A stretch of DNA of 64,000 nt from the NCBI GenBank assembly GCA_022511265.1, contig JAFLRX010000004.1:59249-123248 (forward strand), written 5' to 3'. This document shows positions 11,395-20,438 of the stretch, in pieces. The notes beneath the pieces were generated by a model. The model had not been told where the DNA came from. It saw only the letters and a list, made by a program, of their open reading frames with translations, and made no database searches. The translations under genes were made by a program, and so were the position numbers. This DNA comes from Eubacterium sp. Lineage in GTDB: Bacteria; Bacillota; Clostridia; Oscillospirales; Ruminococcaceae. Within the stretch, counting starts at the first letter, position 1; each line of letters begins with the position of its first letter.

Positions 11395-12651
11395 ATGGGA
11401 ATGACAATGAGCCAGAAGATACTGGCAAAACACGCAGGGCTTGACAGCGTGAGAGAGGGACAGCTGATAAAAGCAAAGCTGGACATGGTGCTGGGCAACG
11501 ACATCACCAGCCCCGTCGCCATCAACGAGTTTAACAAGGCAGGCTTTGACGGCGTATTCGACAAGGATAAAATATCCCTTGTCATGGACCACTTTACCCC
11601 GAACAAGGACATCAAGGCGGCGGCGCAGTGCAAGCAGTGCCGTGAGTTTGCGGGCAAGTACGACATTACAAACTACTACGATGTAGGCGATATGGGTATC
11701 GAGCATGCGCTGCTGCCCGAAAAAGGACTTATCGCCCCCGGCGAGCTGTGCATAGGCGCGGACAGCCACACCTGTACATACGGCGCGCTGGGCGCGTTTT
11801 CCACCGGTGTAGGCTCTACCGATATGGCGGCGGGTATGGCAACAGGCGAGGCGTGGTTCAAGGTGCCTGCGGCGATAAAATTCAACCTGACCGGCAAGCT
11901 GAACAAGTACGTCACCGGTAAGGACGTTATACTGCACATCATCGGTATGATAGGCGTTGACGGCGCGCTGTACCGCTCGATGGAGTTTACCGGCGAAGGG
12001 CTGAAATCCCTGTCAATAGATGACAGACTGTGCATTGCCAACATGGCAATAGAGGCAGGCGCGAAGAACGGTATCTTTGAGGTAGACGAGATAACCGAAG
12101 AATACGTAAAGGACAGAGTAAACCGCCCGTACGAATCCTTCAAGGCTGACCCCGACGCGGTTTACGCAGAGACCTATGACATTGACCTCAGCACGATTAA
12201 GCAGACAGTATCCTTCCCGCACCTGCCCGAAAACGCTAAGGTCGTTGACGAGATAGGCGAGGATATCAAGATAGACCAGGCGGTGATAGGCTCCTGCACC
12301 AACGGCAGAATAAGCGATATGCGCGCCGCAGCCGAGATACTGAACGGCAAACACATCGCAAAGGGCGTACGCTGCATAGTTATCCCCGCAACTCAGAAAG
12401 TCTATATGCAGTGCATTAAAGAGGGGCTGGCTGAAATATTCATCAACGCGGGCTGCGTATTCTCCACCCCGACCTGCGGTCCTTGTCTGGGCGGACATAT
12501 GGGCATACTCGCCGCAGGCGAGCGCGCAATATCCACCACCAACCGCAACTTTGTCGGCAGAATGGGACACGTTGACAGCGAGGTATATCTCGCAAGCCCT
12601 GTTGTCGCCGCGGCAAGCGCGATAGCAGGTAAGATAGCGGGTATCAAGTAA
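11395..12651 (+). CDS. leuC: 3-isopropylmalate/(R)-citramalate dehydratase, large subunit
   Basis: Aconitase-family [4Fe-4S] hydro-lyase subunit that, with LeuD, isomerises isopropylmalate or citramalate derivatives. Iron-sulfur cysteines are seen in [13 protein letters not shown] and [13 protein letters not shown], and the substrate loop in [22 protein letters not shown]. At 418 residues it is the shorter archaeal/clostridial type with a separate small subunit. GGAAGAT precedes the first ATG; a second in-frame ATG follows two codons later. It lies 16 bases after cimA. Confidence 0.96.
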   Translation: MGMTMSQKILAKHAGLDSVREGQLIKAKLDMVLGNDITSPVAINEFNKAGFDGVFDKDKISLVMDHFTPNKDIKAAAQCKQCREFAGKYDITNYYDVGDMGIEHALLPEKGLIAPGELCIGADSHTCTYGALGAFSTGVGSTDMAAGMATGEAWFKVPAAIKFNLTGKLNKYVTGKDVILHIIGMIGVDGALYRSMEFTGEGLKSLSIDDRLCIANMAIEAGAKNGIFEVDEITEEYVKDRVNRPYESFKADPDAVYAETYDIDLSTIKQTVSFPHLPENAKVVDEIGEDIKIDQAVIGSCTNGRISDMRAAAEILNGKHIAKGVRCIVIPATQKVYMQCIKEGLAEIFINAGCVFSTPTCGPCLGGHMGILAAGERAISTTNRNFVGRMGHVDSEVYLASPVVAAASAIAGKIAGIK

Positions 12652-12666
12652 TAACAGGTAAAAATT

Positions 12667-12969
12667 ATGGTTAAGCATATTATAATCTGGAACTTAAAGG
12701 ACGAGCTGTCCGACGCCGAAAAGCAGGAAAGAAAGCAGCTGATAAAGCAGGGGCTGGAAAACCTCAAGGGCAAGATAGACGGGCTGCTGGAGATAAAGGT
12801 GATAACCGACCTGCTCGGCTCGTCAAACGGCGACCTGATGCTGGACAGCAGCTTTGAGAGCGAGGCGGCGTTAAAGGCATACTCGGTACATCCCGAGCAC
12901 GTAAAGGTCGCAGACAGCACCGTCCGTCCCTACACCGCACAGAGAAAATGCGCGGACTTTGAAATATAG
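12667..12969 (+). CDS. Dabb (dimeric alpha-beta barrel) domain protein
   Basis: A 100-residue single-domain protein opening MVKHIIIWNLKDELSD and containing LLGSSNGDLMLDSSFESEAALKAY, the pattern of stress-responsive alpha/beta-barrel (Dabb) proteins, which are ferredoxin-like dimers. No signal peptide or catalytic motif can be read. It is wedged between leuC and leuD with gaps of about 15 bases on each side, so it is co-transcribed with an enzyme pair normally adjacent. Its function in branched-chain synthesis is unknown. Confidence 0.8.
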   Translation: MVKHIIIWNLKDELSDAEKQERKQLIKQGLENLKGKIDGLLEIKVITDLLGSSNGDLMLDSSFESEAALKAYSVHPEHVKVADSTVRPYTAQRKCADFEI

Positions 12970-12984
12970 AAAGGAAAGATAGAT

Positions 12985-13464
12985 ATGAAAGCACAGGGCA
13001 CTGTACATAAGTATAAGGACAATGTTGACACCGACGTTATTATCCCCGCGAGATACCTTAACACCTCCGACCATAAAGAGCTGGCAAGCCACTGTATGGA
13101 GGATATCGACAAGGATTTCGTAAACAACGTAAAGCAGGGCGATATAATGGTAGCGGGTCTGAACTTCGGCTGCGGCAGCTCGCGCGAGCACGCGCCGATA
13201 GCTATTAAAGCCAGCGGTATCTCCTGCGTAATAGCAAGCACCTTTGCGCGTATATTCTACAGAAACGCGATAAACATCGGTCTCGCGATACTGGAATGTG
13301 ACGAGGCGGCAAAGGACATCGACGCGGGCGACGAGGTTTCGGTGGATTTCGACACCGGTATCATCACCGATATCACCAAGAACCGCACCTATCAGGCAGA
13401 GCCGTTCCCGGAATTTATCAAGGATATAATAAACAAGGGCGGACTGCTCAATTCACTCAAATAA
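12985..13464 (+). CDS. leuD: 3-isopropylmalate/(R)-citramalate dehydratase, small subunit
   Basis: Swivel-domain partner of LeuC, 159 residues. It has the small-subunit signature [17 protein letters not shown] and the substrate-binding loop [19 protein letters not shown], followed by [17 protein letters not shown]. Length and motifs match the short LeuD of clostridia and archaea. A ribosome binding site AGAAAGGAAAG precedes the ATG. The Dabb gene separates it from leuC. Confidence 0.96.
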   Translation: MKAQGTVHKYKDNVDTDVIIPARYLNTSDHKELASHCMEDIDKDFVNNVKQGDIMVAGLNFGCGSSREHAPIAIKASGISCVIASTFARIFYRNAINIGLAILECDEAAKDIDAGDEVSVDFDTGIITDITKNRTYQAEPFPEFIKDIINKGGLLNSLK

Positions 13465-13480
13465 AAAGGGAGAAAAGGCT

Positions 13481-14563
13481 ATGAACAAGAAAATCGCAGT
13501 TATAAAGGGCGACGGTATCGGCCCTGAGATAATAACCGAGGCTATGAAGGTGCTGGACGCTGTTGCGGCAAAGTACGGACATACATTTGAGTATACCCAG
13601 CTGCTGATGGGCGGCTGCTCGATAGACGCCAACGGCGAGCCGCTGACGCAGGAAACCATTGACGAGTGCAAGAAGTCCGACGCGGTGCTGATGGGCTCTA
13701 TCGGCGGCGACACCACCACATCTCCGTGGTATAAATTACCGCCCCACTTAAGACCCGAGGCGGGACTGCTGGGCATCAGAAAGGCGCTGGGCCTGTTCGC
13801 CAATCTCCGTCCCTGCGTGCTGTACCCCGAGCTGTCGGGTGCATGCCCGCTGAAAAAGGAGATAAGCGACAAGGGCTTTGATATGCTTATCATGCGCGAG
13901 CTGACCGGCGGATTGTACTTCGGCGAGAAAAAGACCGAGACAATTGACGGCGCACAGGTGGCGACCGATACGCTGGTATACAGCGAAAACGAGATAAGAA
14001 GAATAGCCATAAAGGCCTTTGACGTAGCAATGAAGCGCAGAAAGAAGGTCACCAGCGTGGACAAGGCAAACGTGCTGGAGTCCTCCCGTCTGTGGCGCAA
14101 GGTGGTTACCGAGGTCGCGCAGGATTATCCCGAGGTTACGCTGGAGCATATGCTGGTGGACAACAGCGCAATGCAGCTGGTAAAGGATCCCGCGCAGTTT
14201 GACGTAATGGTGACCGAGAATATGTTCGGCGACATTCTGTCGGACGAGGCGAGCATGATAACCGGCTCTATCGGTATGCTGGCGTCGGCAAGTATGAACG
14301 AGACAAAGTTCGGCCTGTACGAGCCCAGCGGCGGCTCTGCCCCCGATATTGCGGGACAGAACAAGGCAAACCCGATAGCAACGATACTTTCCGCGGCGAT
14401 GATGCTGCGCTATAGCTTTGATATGACCGAAGAGGCGGACGCAGTCGAGGCGGCGGTAAACAAGGCGCTGAAGGACGGCTATCGCACCGGCGACATCATG
14501 AGCGAGGGAATGACCAAGGTTTCCTGCAGCGAAATGGGAGACCTGATAGCTAAGGCGATATGA
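13481..14563 (+). CDS. leuB: 3-isopropylmalate dehydrogenase
   Basis: NAD-dependent oxidative decarboxylase of 360 residues, acting on isopropylmalate and plausibly on methylmalate from the citramalate branch. It opens IAVIKGDGIGPEIITEAMKV, with the substrate/metal signatures LRPCVLYPELSG, MRELTGGLYFGE and NMFGDILSDEASMITGSIGM, and the NAD site GSAPDIAGQNKANP. It is the last gene of the operon and its stop merges into a strong terminator. Confidence 0.96.
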   Translation: MNKKIAVIKGDGIGPEIITEAMKVLDAVAAKYGHTFEYTQLLMGGCSIDANGEPLTQETIDECKKSDAVLMGSIGGDTTTSPWYKLPPHLRPEAGLLGIRKALGLFANLRPCVLYPELSGACPLKKEISDKGFDMLIMRELTGGLYFGEKKTETIDGAQVATDTLVYSENEIRRIAIKAFDVAMKRRKKVTSVDKANVLESSRLWRKVVTEVAQDYPEVTLEHMLVDNSAMQLVKDPAQFDVMVTENMFGDILSDEASMITGSIGMLASASMNETKFGLYEPSGGSAPDIAGQNKANPIATILSAAMMLRYSFDMTEEADAVEAAVNKALKDGYRTGDIMSEGMTKVSCSEMGDLIAKAI

Positions 14564-14591
14564 AAAAAGGGAGCATTTGCTCCCTTTTTTT
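14563..14591 (+). terminator. Intrinsic terminator of the ilv-leu operon
   Basis: GGGAGC-ATTT-GCTCCC, extended by A/T pairs and followed by a T7 run, lies directly after the leuB stop. Confidence 0.9.
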
Positions 14592-14660
14592 AGTGAATAG
14601 TGAATAGGTGTTGTCGCCCTACGGGCGCGGATTTTAAATAATGAATTATTCTCCGAGACA
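14592..14660. repeat. GTGAATA-type intergenic repeat
   Basis: AGTGAATAGTGAATA directly follows the leuB terminator, then a small hairpin (GCGCCC-type arms around CCCTACGGG) and TAATGAATTATT. It matches the other GTGAATA elements in this window at 31.3, 45.9, 47.4-47.5, 60.4, 62.9 and 63.8 kb. Confidence 0.55.
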
Positions 14661-14713
14661 TTTTTAATAAAATCCTTAGTATATAGTTGAAGGGGCAAAA
14701 AGGCGGTGGTGAT

Positions 14714-15271
14714 TTGGACGACAGCGAAATAATCGAATTGTTCTATGCGCGCTCGGAACAGGCTATAGCCGAGCTGTCTGATAAATACGGGCATATCTGC
14801 ATAAAGACCGCCGAAAACATCCTTAAAAACCACCCTGACGCGGAAGAATGCGTCAACGACGCATACCTCGGCGTATGGAACACCGTGCCGCCGCAGCGGC
14901 CCAAACCGCTGCTGACCTACCTTTGCCGCATTGTCCGTAATATCGCGATAAACAAATACCACTCAAACACCGCCAAAAAACGTAACAGCTATTATGACGC
15001 GGCATTGTCCGAGCTGTACGACACCGTCACCGACGGGCGCACCGCCGAAGACGAGCTGGAGACGAACGAGCTGTCACGCGTCATTGACGCTTTTCTCGCC
15101 ACCCTCAATAAGGAAAGCCGCGTGATGTTCGTGCGGCGGTACTGGCATTCAGACAGCGTAAAGGACATCGCCGCACGGATGGGCATATCCCCGCACGCGG
15201 CGACCATACGGCTGTCACGGATAAGGACGAAATTCAAGAACTACTTAGACGAACACGGAGAAAAAATATGA
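14714..15271 (+). CDS. ECF-like sigma-70 family RNA polymerase sigma factor
   Basis: A 185-residue two-domain sigma factor. Region 2 is seen as AEECVNDAYLGVWNTVPPQRPKPLLTYLCRIVRNIAINKYH and region 4 as FLATLNKESRVMFVRRYW followed by the helix-turn-helix SVKDIAARMGISPHAATIRLSRIRTKFKNYL. No region 1.1 or 3 is present. I prefer the TTG at 14714, just after AGGCGGTGG; an in-frame TTG at 14687 has no ribosome binding site. It overlaps the next gene by four bases (ATGA), the usual layout for a sigma factor and its membrane regulator. Confidence 0.88.
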   Translation: MDDSEIIELFYARSEQAIAELSDKYGHICIKTAENILKNHPDAEECVNDAYLGVWNTVPPQRPKPLLTYLCRIVRNIAINKYHSNTAKKRNSYYDAALSELYDTVTDGRTAEDELETNELSRVIDAFLATLNKESRVMFVRRYWHSDSVKDIAARMGISPHAATIRLSRIRTKFKNYLDEHGEKI

Positions 15272-16521
15272 CACCCGAAAAACTTTCAAAGGCTGTCGGC
15301 AACATAAGCGACGGCTATATAACCGAGGCGGAGCAATACCGCGCCCCCGCCCGCAGCAAAAAGAGCTTTTTCGTTAAATTTGCCGCTGCCGCCGCCTGCG
15401 TATGCGCGGTGTGTGTCGGGGCGGTGGCGTTGTATGCAGTAATGCCCGGTGAGAAAATAATATATCAAGACCCAAACTACGGCACAGAATATCATCCTGA
15501 CGCCAGACCGTTATGCGACAACTCGTTATGGTGGACACCTGCCGGCGGCAGTATTTCCAGCGACGGCAAATATCTTGAATTCGGTAATGATAAATATAAG
15601 CTGGATATTCAGGAATACGTCATCGCGGACGCCTGCCTGCGTGAGAACTGCGACCACATCGGCGCCAAGTGCGAGCGCGGCGAGTATCATCTCAGAAAAA
15701 ACTATTATGACGGCGGATTTTTTTATATTTCACCTGTCAGCGGCTTTTTGATGTATTATAAAGACGGAAGATATGAGGCGATATATCAAAACAGTTATGT
15801 GTCGGATTATGAGAGCGCAAACTACGATGTCACCAACACGATCGTTCATTATTTTCTGACCGATGACGGCATTATATGCTTTGGGGTGAACTATGCATTC
15901 AAAATAGGCTATGACGGCGAGCTGATATGCGAGCCTGTCGAATGGGGAGACGGCTACGGTCTGTCTATGGCGTTGATAGACAACAACAGAGTGCTGGTGG
16001 GAGATATAAACAACACCCTGTCGGTTGTTGATTTGAAAGCCGGAACTTTGGCATCTATAGCGCACAACGCTATATACGGCTCGTATGTCGGCGGCAAAAT
16101 ATATTATCTGGACAACTCGAAATATCCCGAGCCGTTCAGGCTGACCCGCTGCGACCTTAACGGCGAGAATACCGAAACACTGCTTAACGACTGCTATCCC
16201 TACTGCTATTCTGACGAATATATCTTTTTTATGACAGAAAAAGACGATTGTTCGCTCTACAGATACAACGTATCTTCAGCAGAGATTGAAAAGATACTGG
16301 ACACAAGAGACGTTTCCCAACAGCTGTCAAGCGATGGGCTTTACCCCGATTCCATTTACGGTTTACGGCTAATGGGTACAATAAACTATCTGCCGAAATC
16401 GCAAAAACTGGTATTAGAGCTTATCCGCAGAGACCCGCATAACGGATATTCGTACGAATGTCCTGACCTTCTCATCCTGGACAAAAACGGCGAAAACCCC
16501 GTGTTTATAAAGGGTAAGTAA
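15268..16521 (+). CDS. Membrane-anchored putative anti-sigma factor with large outer domain
   Basis: 417 residues. A short cytoplasmic N-terminus (MTPEKLSKAVGNISDGYITEAEQYR) precedes one membrane segment at about residues 31-54, then a roughly 360-residue extracellular domain. That domain contains repeated strands such as GTINYLPKSQKLVLEL and VGGKIYYLDNSKYPEPFRLTRCD, suggesting a beta-propeller of DUF5050 type. There is no zinc-binding anti-sigma motif. The role is inferred from the four-base overlap with the sigma gene and from this common clostridial layout. It probably senses an envelope signal and holds the sigma factor. Confidence 0.7.
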   Translation: MTPEKLSKAVGNISDGYITEAEQYRAPARSKKSFFVKFAAAAACVCAVCVGAVALYAVMPGEKIIYQDPNYGTEYHPDARPLCDNSLWWTPAGGSISSDGKYLEFGNDKYKLDIQEYVIADACLRENCDHIGAKCERGEYHLRKNYYDGGFFYISPVSGFLMYYKDGRYEAIYQNSYVSDYESANYDVTNTIVHYFLTDDGIICFGVNYAFKIGYDGELICEPVEWGDGYGLSMALIDNNRVLVGDINNTLSVVDLKAGTLASIAHNAIYGSYVGGKIYYLDNSKYPEPFRLTRCDLNGENTETLLNDCYPYCYSDEYIFFMTEKDDCSLYRYNVSSAEIEKILDTRDVSQQLSSDGLYPDSIYGLRLMGTINYLPKSQKLVLELIRRDPHNGYSYECPDLLILDKNGENPVFIKGK

Positions 16522-16526
16522 GACGG

Positions 16527-17012
16527 CTATTCATACCTCCTCGCGCCTATGATGTGCAGACATCTTTTCAGGCTGAATCTGTATGCCGACAGCGGCATAT
16601 TAAACGCGTCGTTGGTGTGGCAGGCGATATACGGCATACCGTTTTTGATATCCACAACCAACAGGTTGTGGTAAAACCTGTCGCTGCCGCCCAGCTGGAT
16701 AACGTCGCCGACTTGTACCATACCGAGCGGTACTTCTTCGGCAAAAGGTCCGACCTCATTATTATTTACCATAAATCCATAAAAAAACTCCACCCCCGTC
16801 CAGGCTGCGGCTCTGCTGTTCAGTGAACTGTAGTACCAGCCTGTGTCGGGGGTGTAGTTCATTGCCGCGCCGCCAGCGTACAGACATTGAGAGATAAAGT
16901 TGGTGCAGTCCCCGCCGAGGTCGTCAAAGTTGTAATAGGCGGGGTTGCGGTCAAACGCCCATTTGCGGGCGTACTCTATTTCGGCGGCAATGTTGAGAGG
17001 GTAAGTAAGCAT
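16527..17012 (-). CDS. Amidase-domain protein (putative Amidase_6 family)
   Basis: 161 residues, resembling the papain-like Amidase_6 domain found in clostridial cell-wall proteins. GGDCTNFISQCLYAGG carries the likely nucleophile Cys36, and RFYHNLLVV the likely His115. No signal peptide is visible, which is odd for a wall-acting enzyme. The ATG at 17012 was chosen because AAGGAGAAAAAT sits immediately upstream; an upstream in-frame ATG adds an unlikely 21 residues and no ribosome binding site. It lies beyond the terminator of the fumarase operon. Confidence 0.78.
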   Translation of the reverse strand: MLTYPLNIAAEIEYARKWAFDRNPAYYNFDDLGGDCTNFISQCLYAGGAAMNYTPDTGWYYSSLNSRAAAWTGVEFFYGFMVNNNEVGPFAEEVPLGMVQVGDVIQLGGSDRFYHNLLVVDIKNGMPYIACHTNDAFNMPLSAYRFSLKRCLHIIGARRYE

Positions 17013-17060
17013 ATTTTTCTCCTTGCGTTTTTTATAATATATGCAGGAGATGGAGAAATT

Positions 17061-17090
17061 GAAAAAGCAGCCCACGGGCTGCTTTTTTTA
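17061..17090 (-). terminator. Intrinsic terminator of the fabD-to-fumA operon
   Basis: AAAAGCAGCCC-GTG-GGCTGCTTTTT read leftward, overlapping the stop codon of the fumarase alpha gene. Confidence 0.85.
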
Positions 17091-17930
17091 TATCACTTCT
17101 TCCGCGTGCCTTGTCACATGACATCCGATATTGACTGCCACCGGCAGACCCGCGATATGGGTCGGGTACTGCTCGATATTGACGTACAATGCCGTCACCG
17201 TGCCGCCAAAGCCCTGGCTGCCGATGCCCAGCGCGTTTATTTTATCCATCATCCGCTGTTCCATTTCGGCGTAGGTCGGGTCGGGGTTGCGGAGGTTAAG
17301 GTCGCGGCAGAGCGCCCTTTTAGCAAGCATTGCGCTGTACTCAAAGTCGCCGCCGATACCCACCCCGACAACTATCGGGGGGCAGGGGTTGCTACCCGCC
17401 TTGGAAACCGTCTCGGTGACAAAATTGATTATATCCTCTTTGGTGGCGGAGGGGGTGAACATCTTCAGCGCGCTCATATTCTCACTGCCAAAGCCCTTGG
17501 GCGCTACGGTGACCTTTACCTTGTCGCCCTCGACTATGTCGGTGTAGATTATCGCCGGTGCGTTGCAGTCGGTGTTCTTTCTTTCCAGCGGGTCGCCCAC
17601 CACCGACAGGCGCAGCCTGCCGTTGATGTAGCCGTCCGCCACACCGTCGTTTATCGCCTTGGTAAGGCTGCCGCCGACAAAATGCACATCCTGCCCTATC
17701 TCTAAAAAGATTATCGCCATGCCGGTGTCCTGACATACAGGCACGCCCATCTCGGCGGCACAGTCGATGTTTCTGACGATGTCACCCAGTACCGAACGGC
17801 AAAGCTCGCTTTGCTCGCACCCGATACAGGAATCTATCTTCTCCTTCATGCCGTCGGGGAGATAAAGGTTAGCCTGCACGCAAAGGCGGCTGACCGTCTC
17901 TTTTATTACGCTGACGTCTATTTCACGCAT
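17088..17930 (-). CDS. Class I fumarate hydratase, alpha (N-terminal domain) subunit
   Basis: 280 residues matching the N-terminal domain of iron-sulfur class I fumarases/tartrate dehydratases, which interconvert fumarate and malate. Fe-S cysteine candidates lie in CAAEMGVPVCQDTGMA and in SKAGSNPCPPIVVGVGIGG. APKGFGSENMSALKMFTPS and GIGSQGFGGTVTALYV are family signatures. Clostridial enzymes are split into alpha and beta subunits, but no beta gene follows here: the operon ends at a terminator overlapping this stop. Tartrate dehydratase is an alternative. It is the last gene of the fabD operon, two bases after the amidohydrolase. Confidence 0.87.
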   Translation of the reverse strand: MREIDVSVIKETVSRLCVQANLYLPDGMKEKIDSCIGCEQSELCRSVLGDIVRNIDCAAEMGVPVCQDTGMAIIFLEIGQDVHFVGGSLTKAINDGVADGYINGRLRLSVVGDPLERKNTDCNAPAIIYTDIVEGDKVKVTVAPKGFGSENMSALKMFTPSATKEDIINFVTETVSKAGSNPCPPIVVGVGIGGDFEYSAMLAKRALCRDLNLRNPDPTYAEMEQRMMDKINALGIGSQGFGGTVTALYVNIEQYPTHIAGLPVAVNIGCHVTRHAEEVI

Positions 17931-17932
17931 TG

Positions 17933-19102
17933 TTATTTCCTCACAATTCCGTCTATTATCACTATTTTCGGGGTGACCTGCACGTCCAGCGGATCTCCGT
18001 CAAACAGTACTATATCCGCGTCCTTGCCGACCTCTATACTGCCGACGCGGTCGGCGATGCCTGCGGTCTTGGCGGGGTTTATGGTTATCGCGCGCAGCGC
18101 CTCGGTCTTGTCCAGCCCGCCGCGCACCGCAAGCGCCGCACTCAACGGCAGGTACTGCTGCGGCACGACCGGGTGGTCGGTACAGATAGATAACGGTACG
18201 CCCGCCTTATGCAGCACTGCGGCGTTTTCTATCGTGTGGTTTTTCAGCTCCGGCTTGCTGCGGTCGGACAGTATCGGTCCTACCACGACGGGGCAGCCCT
18301 CTTCGGCAAGCTCCTGTGCGATAAGGTGTCCCTCGGTCGCGTGGATAATGACATAATCCAGCCCGAACTCTTTACACAGCCGTATCGCGGTAAAGATATC
18401 GTCCGCGCGGTGGGCGTGTATGTGGGCGGGTATTTCTTTTTTCAGCAGCGGCAGCAGCGCCTCGCACTTTGCGTCATAGTCGGGTCTGTCCAGCTCGTCC
18501 TCGCTGCCGATGCTCTCAAAATACGCGTCCATATCCTCGGCATAACGCGTTGCCTTATGCAGCTGCTCGCGGATTATCGCGGCGGTCGCCATGCGGGTGA
18601 TAGGCGCGCAGTCCTTGTCCTTGTATACCGATTTCGGGTTTTCGCCGAGGGCGAACTTTACCGCTATCGGCTGTTTTATTATGCGGCTGTCAATGCGCTT
18701 GCCGCCGGCGGTCTTCATGGCAAGAAACGTACCGCCCAAGGCGTTTGCGCTGCCCATACCGCTGACGACAGAGGTGACGCCTGCCGCCGCCGCCTCGTCA
18801 AAGCAGCGGTCAAGCGGGTTTATCATATCTATCGCGCGCAGGTTGGGGGTGGCGGGGTCGGTCATCTCGTTGCCGTCGTCCCCCTCAAAGCCCAGTCCGT
18901 CCTCCCACGCGCCGATGTGGGTATGGCAGTCGATAAAGCCGGGATAGGCGGTCAGCCCCTCCGCGTTTATGTCTCCCTCGGCGGGAATGACGTCAGCCGT
19001 CATCTCCCCGACCTCGGCGATTTTTCCGTCCTGTATTTTTATATAGCCGCGCTCATAATCCTTGTCGGCGGCGGTGAAAATTTTTACGTTGTAAATCAGC
19101 AT
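17933..19102 (-). CDS. Amidohydrolase, imidazolonepropionase-like
   Basis: 389-residue metal-dependent hydrolase of the amidohydrolase superfamily. Metal-ligand motifs are GFIDCHTHIGAWEDG (HxH), AHIHAHRADDI, VIIHATEGH and the Asp in SICTDHPVV. The N- and C-terminal strands form the usual composite sandwich (GSIEVGKDADIVLFDGDPL). The substrate is not predictable; the nearest look-alikes are imidazolonepropionase/prolidase-type cyclic amidases. The start overlaps the end of aroK by seven bases. No secretion signal is present. Confidence 0.85.
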   Translation of the reverse strand: MLIYNVKIFTAADKDYERGYIKIQDGKIAEVGEMTADVIPAEGDINAEGLTAYPGFIDCHTHIGAWEDGLGFEGDDGNEMTDPATPNLRAIDMINPLDRCFDEAAAAGVTSVVSGMGSANALGGTFLAMKTAGGKRIDSRIIKQPIAVKFALGENPKSVYKDKDCAPITRMATAAIIREQLHKATRYAEDMDAYFESIGSEDELDRPDYDAKCEALLPLLKKEIPAHIHAHRADDIFTAIRLCKEFGLDYVIIHATEGHLIAQELAEEGCPVVVGPILSDRSKPELKNHTIENAAVLHKAGVPLSICTDHPVVPQQYLPLSAALAVRGGLDKTEALRAITINPAKTAGIADRVGSIEVGKDADIVLFDGDPLDVQVTPKIVIIDGIVRK

Positions 19103-19611
19103 TCCGATTGTTTTCTCTCCATCTCAACAAATTTTGTAATCTCCGATACGATATTTCTGTCCTCGGTGTTAGAGTTAATCTCATAGGTGCAGTTTTTTCT
19201 GTAAACAGGAAACCGCTTGTCGTACAGCTCTTTCAGCTGCTCTTTGGTGTTAGCCTGTACCAGCGGGCGGTTGGCGTCGCCCTTTATGCGGTTATAGCAG
19301 GTCTCAAACGCGGTGTTGAGAAAATACACCGTGCCGTTTTCCCGCGCGAACTCGGCGGTCTCGTCCCGCAGCATCGCGCCGCCGCCGGTCGCCACCACCG
19401 CGTCACCCGAAAACGAGCGTATGTACTTTACCTCCAGCTCGCGAAAATGCGGCTCGCCGTACTTTTCAAATATCTCGGGTATGGTCATGCCCTCTTGCTC
19501 GACAATGTAACGGTCGAGGTCCACAAACCGCACGCCGCGCGCCCGTGCCAGCATGCGCCCGATATGGCTTTTGCCGCAGCCCATAAAGCCGCATAAATAC
19601 ACTGTCCGCAT
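19096..19611 (-). CDS. aroK: Shikimate kinase
   Basis: P-loop kinase of 171 residues phosphorylating shikimate at O3 in the chorismate pathway. Walker A is GFMGCGKSHIGRML (residues 8-21). Shikimate contacts are FVDLDRYIVE (Asp pair), FRELE and VATGGGAML, and the lid Arg lies in GDANRPLV. The start abuts aroE and the end overlaps the amidohydrolase, so the whole operon is tightly packed. Confidence 0.95.
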   Translation of the reverse strand: MRTVYLCGFMGCGKSHIGRMLARARGVRFVDLDRYIVEQEGMTIPEIFEKYGEPHFRELEVKYIRSFSGDAVVATGGGAMLRDETAEFARENGTVYFLNTAFETCYNRIKGDANRPLVQANTKEQLKELYDKRFPVYRKNCTYEINSNTEDRNIVSEITKFVEMERKQSEC

Positions 19612-20438
19612 TATACCAGCGCCTCCATGTCGCGCACCAGCTGCTCGATGTCGGCTAGGTCATAGGACGAGCCGTCCCATATCTCATGCGCCGCCACCGC
19701 CTGCCATACCAGCATATTCATACCGCCGCAGACCTTTGCGCCCTTTGCCTTCATCAGCTTCATCAGCTTGGTCTCGCCGGGGTTATATATAAGGTCGAAA
19801 AAGCACCCTGCCGAGATCCGCGCAAGCGCCTCATCGCCCAGCGGAGACGCATCAATGTTCGGGCTCATTCCCACGGGTGTGGCATTGACTATCAGGTCAT
19901 ATTCGCCGCTTGCGTCGGCAAGCAGACAATAATCCGCGCTGTCAGGCTTCAGCGCGTTCAGCTCTTCACAAAGTGCCTTTGCGACGGGTACGTCGTCGGG
20001 GCGCACCGCAACAGTCAGCTTTGCGTTACGCAGCACGGTCTCTATCGCCGCCATTCTGCCGACGCCGCCGCAGCCCAGCAGCATAACGCGCTGCGCATTG
20101 TCCGCGCCCAGCATTTTCACCGTCAGGTTAAAGCCTACGCAGTCGGTGTTATATCCGACGGTTTTTTCGCCGACAGAAATGCAGTTTACGCTGTTATATC
20201 GCTTTGCGCTGTCGTCCAGCTCGTCGCACATTTTTATGATGTTTATTTTGTGCGGTATCGTGATATTAAAGCCCGCAAGGGTCTTTAATTCCGCAAAGCT
20301 GTCCTCCAGCCGCTCGGGCGGTATGTCCTTTATAAGATATTCAAAGTCGGTCACCCCGACCAGCTCGAACAGCCGCCTGTGTATCGGCGGGGAGAGTGTG
20401 TGTCCTATAGGGTGTCCTATAATCGCGTATTGTTTCAT
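19611..20438 (-). CDS. aroE: Shikimate dehydrogenase
   Basis: NADP-dependent reductase of 275 residues converting 3-dehydroshikimate to shikimate. It opens KQYAIIGHPIGHTLSPPIHRRLFE (shikimate-binding Ser/Thr), has the catalytic Lys in FNITIPHKINI and Asp in YNTDCVG, a dinucleotide loop LLGCGGVGRMA and NATPVGM. It shares four bases with the upstream PAP2 gene and one with aroK. Confidence 0.95.
   Translation of the reverse strand: MKQYAIIGHPIGHTLSPPIHRRLFELVGVTDFEYLIKDIPPERLEDSFAELKTLAGFNITIPHKINIIKMCDELDDSAKRYNSVNCISVGEKTVGYNTDCVGFNLTVKMLGADNAQRVMLLGCGGVGRMAAIETVLRNAKLTVAVRPDDVPVAKALCEELNALKPDSADYCLLADASGEYDLIVNATPVGMSPNIDASPLGDEALARISAGCFFDLIYNPGETKLMKLMKAKGAKVCGGMNMLVWQAVAAHEIWDGSSYDLADIEQLVRDMEALV

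Noticed and set aside
13748..14962. 404-codon open frame antisense to leuB
   Set aside because: It is a mirror of the leuB coding frame in GC-rich DNA, crosses the leuB terminator, and has no recognisable domain.
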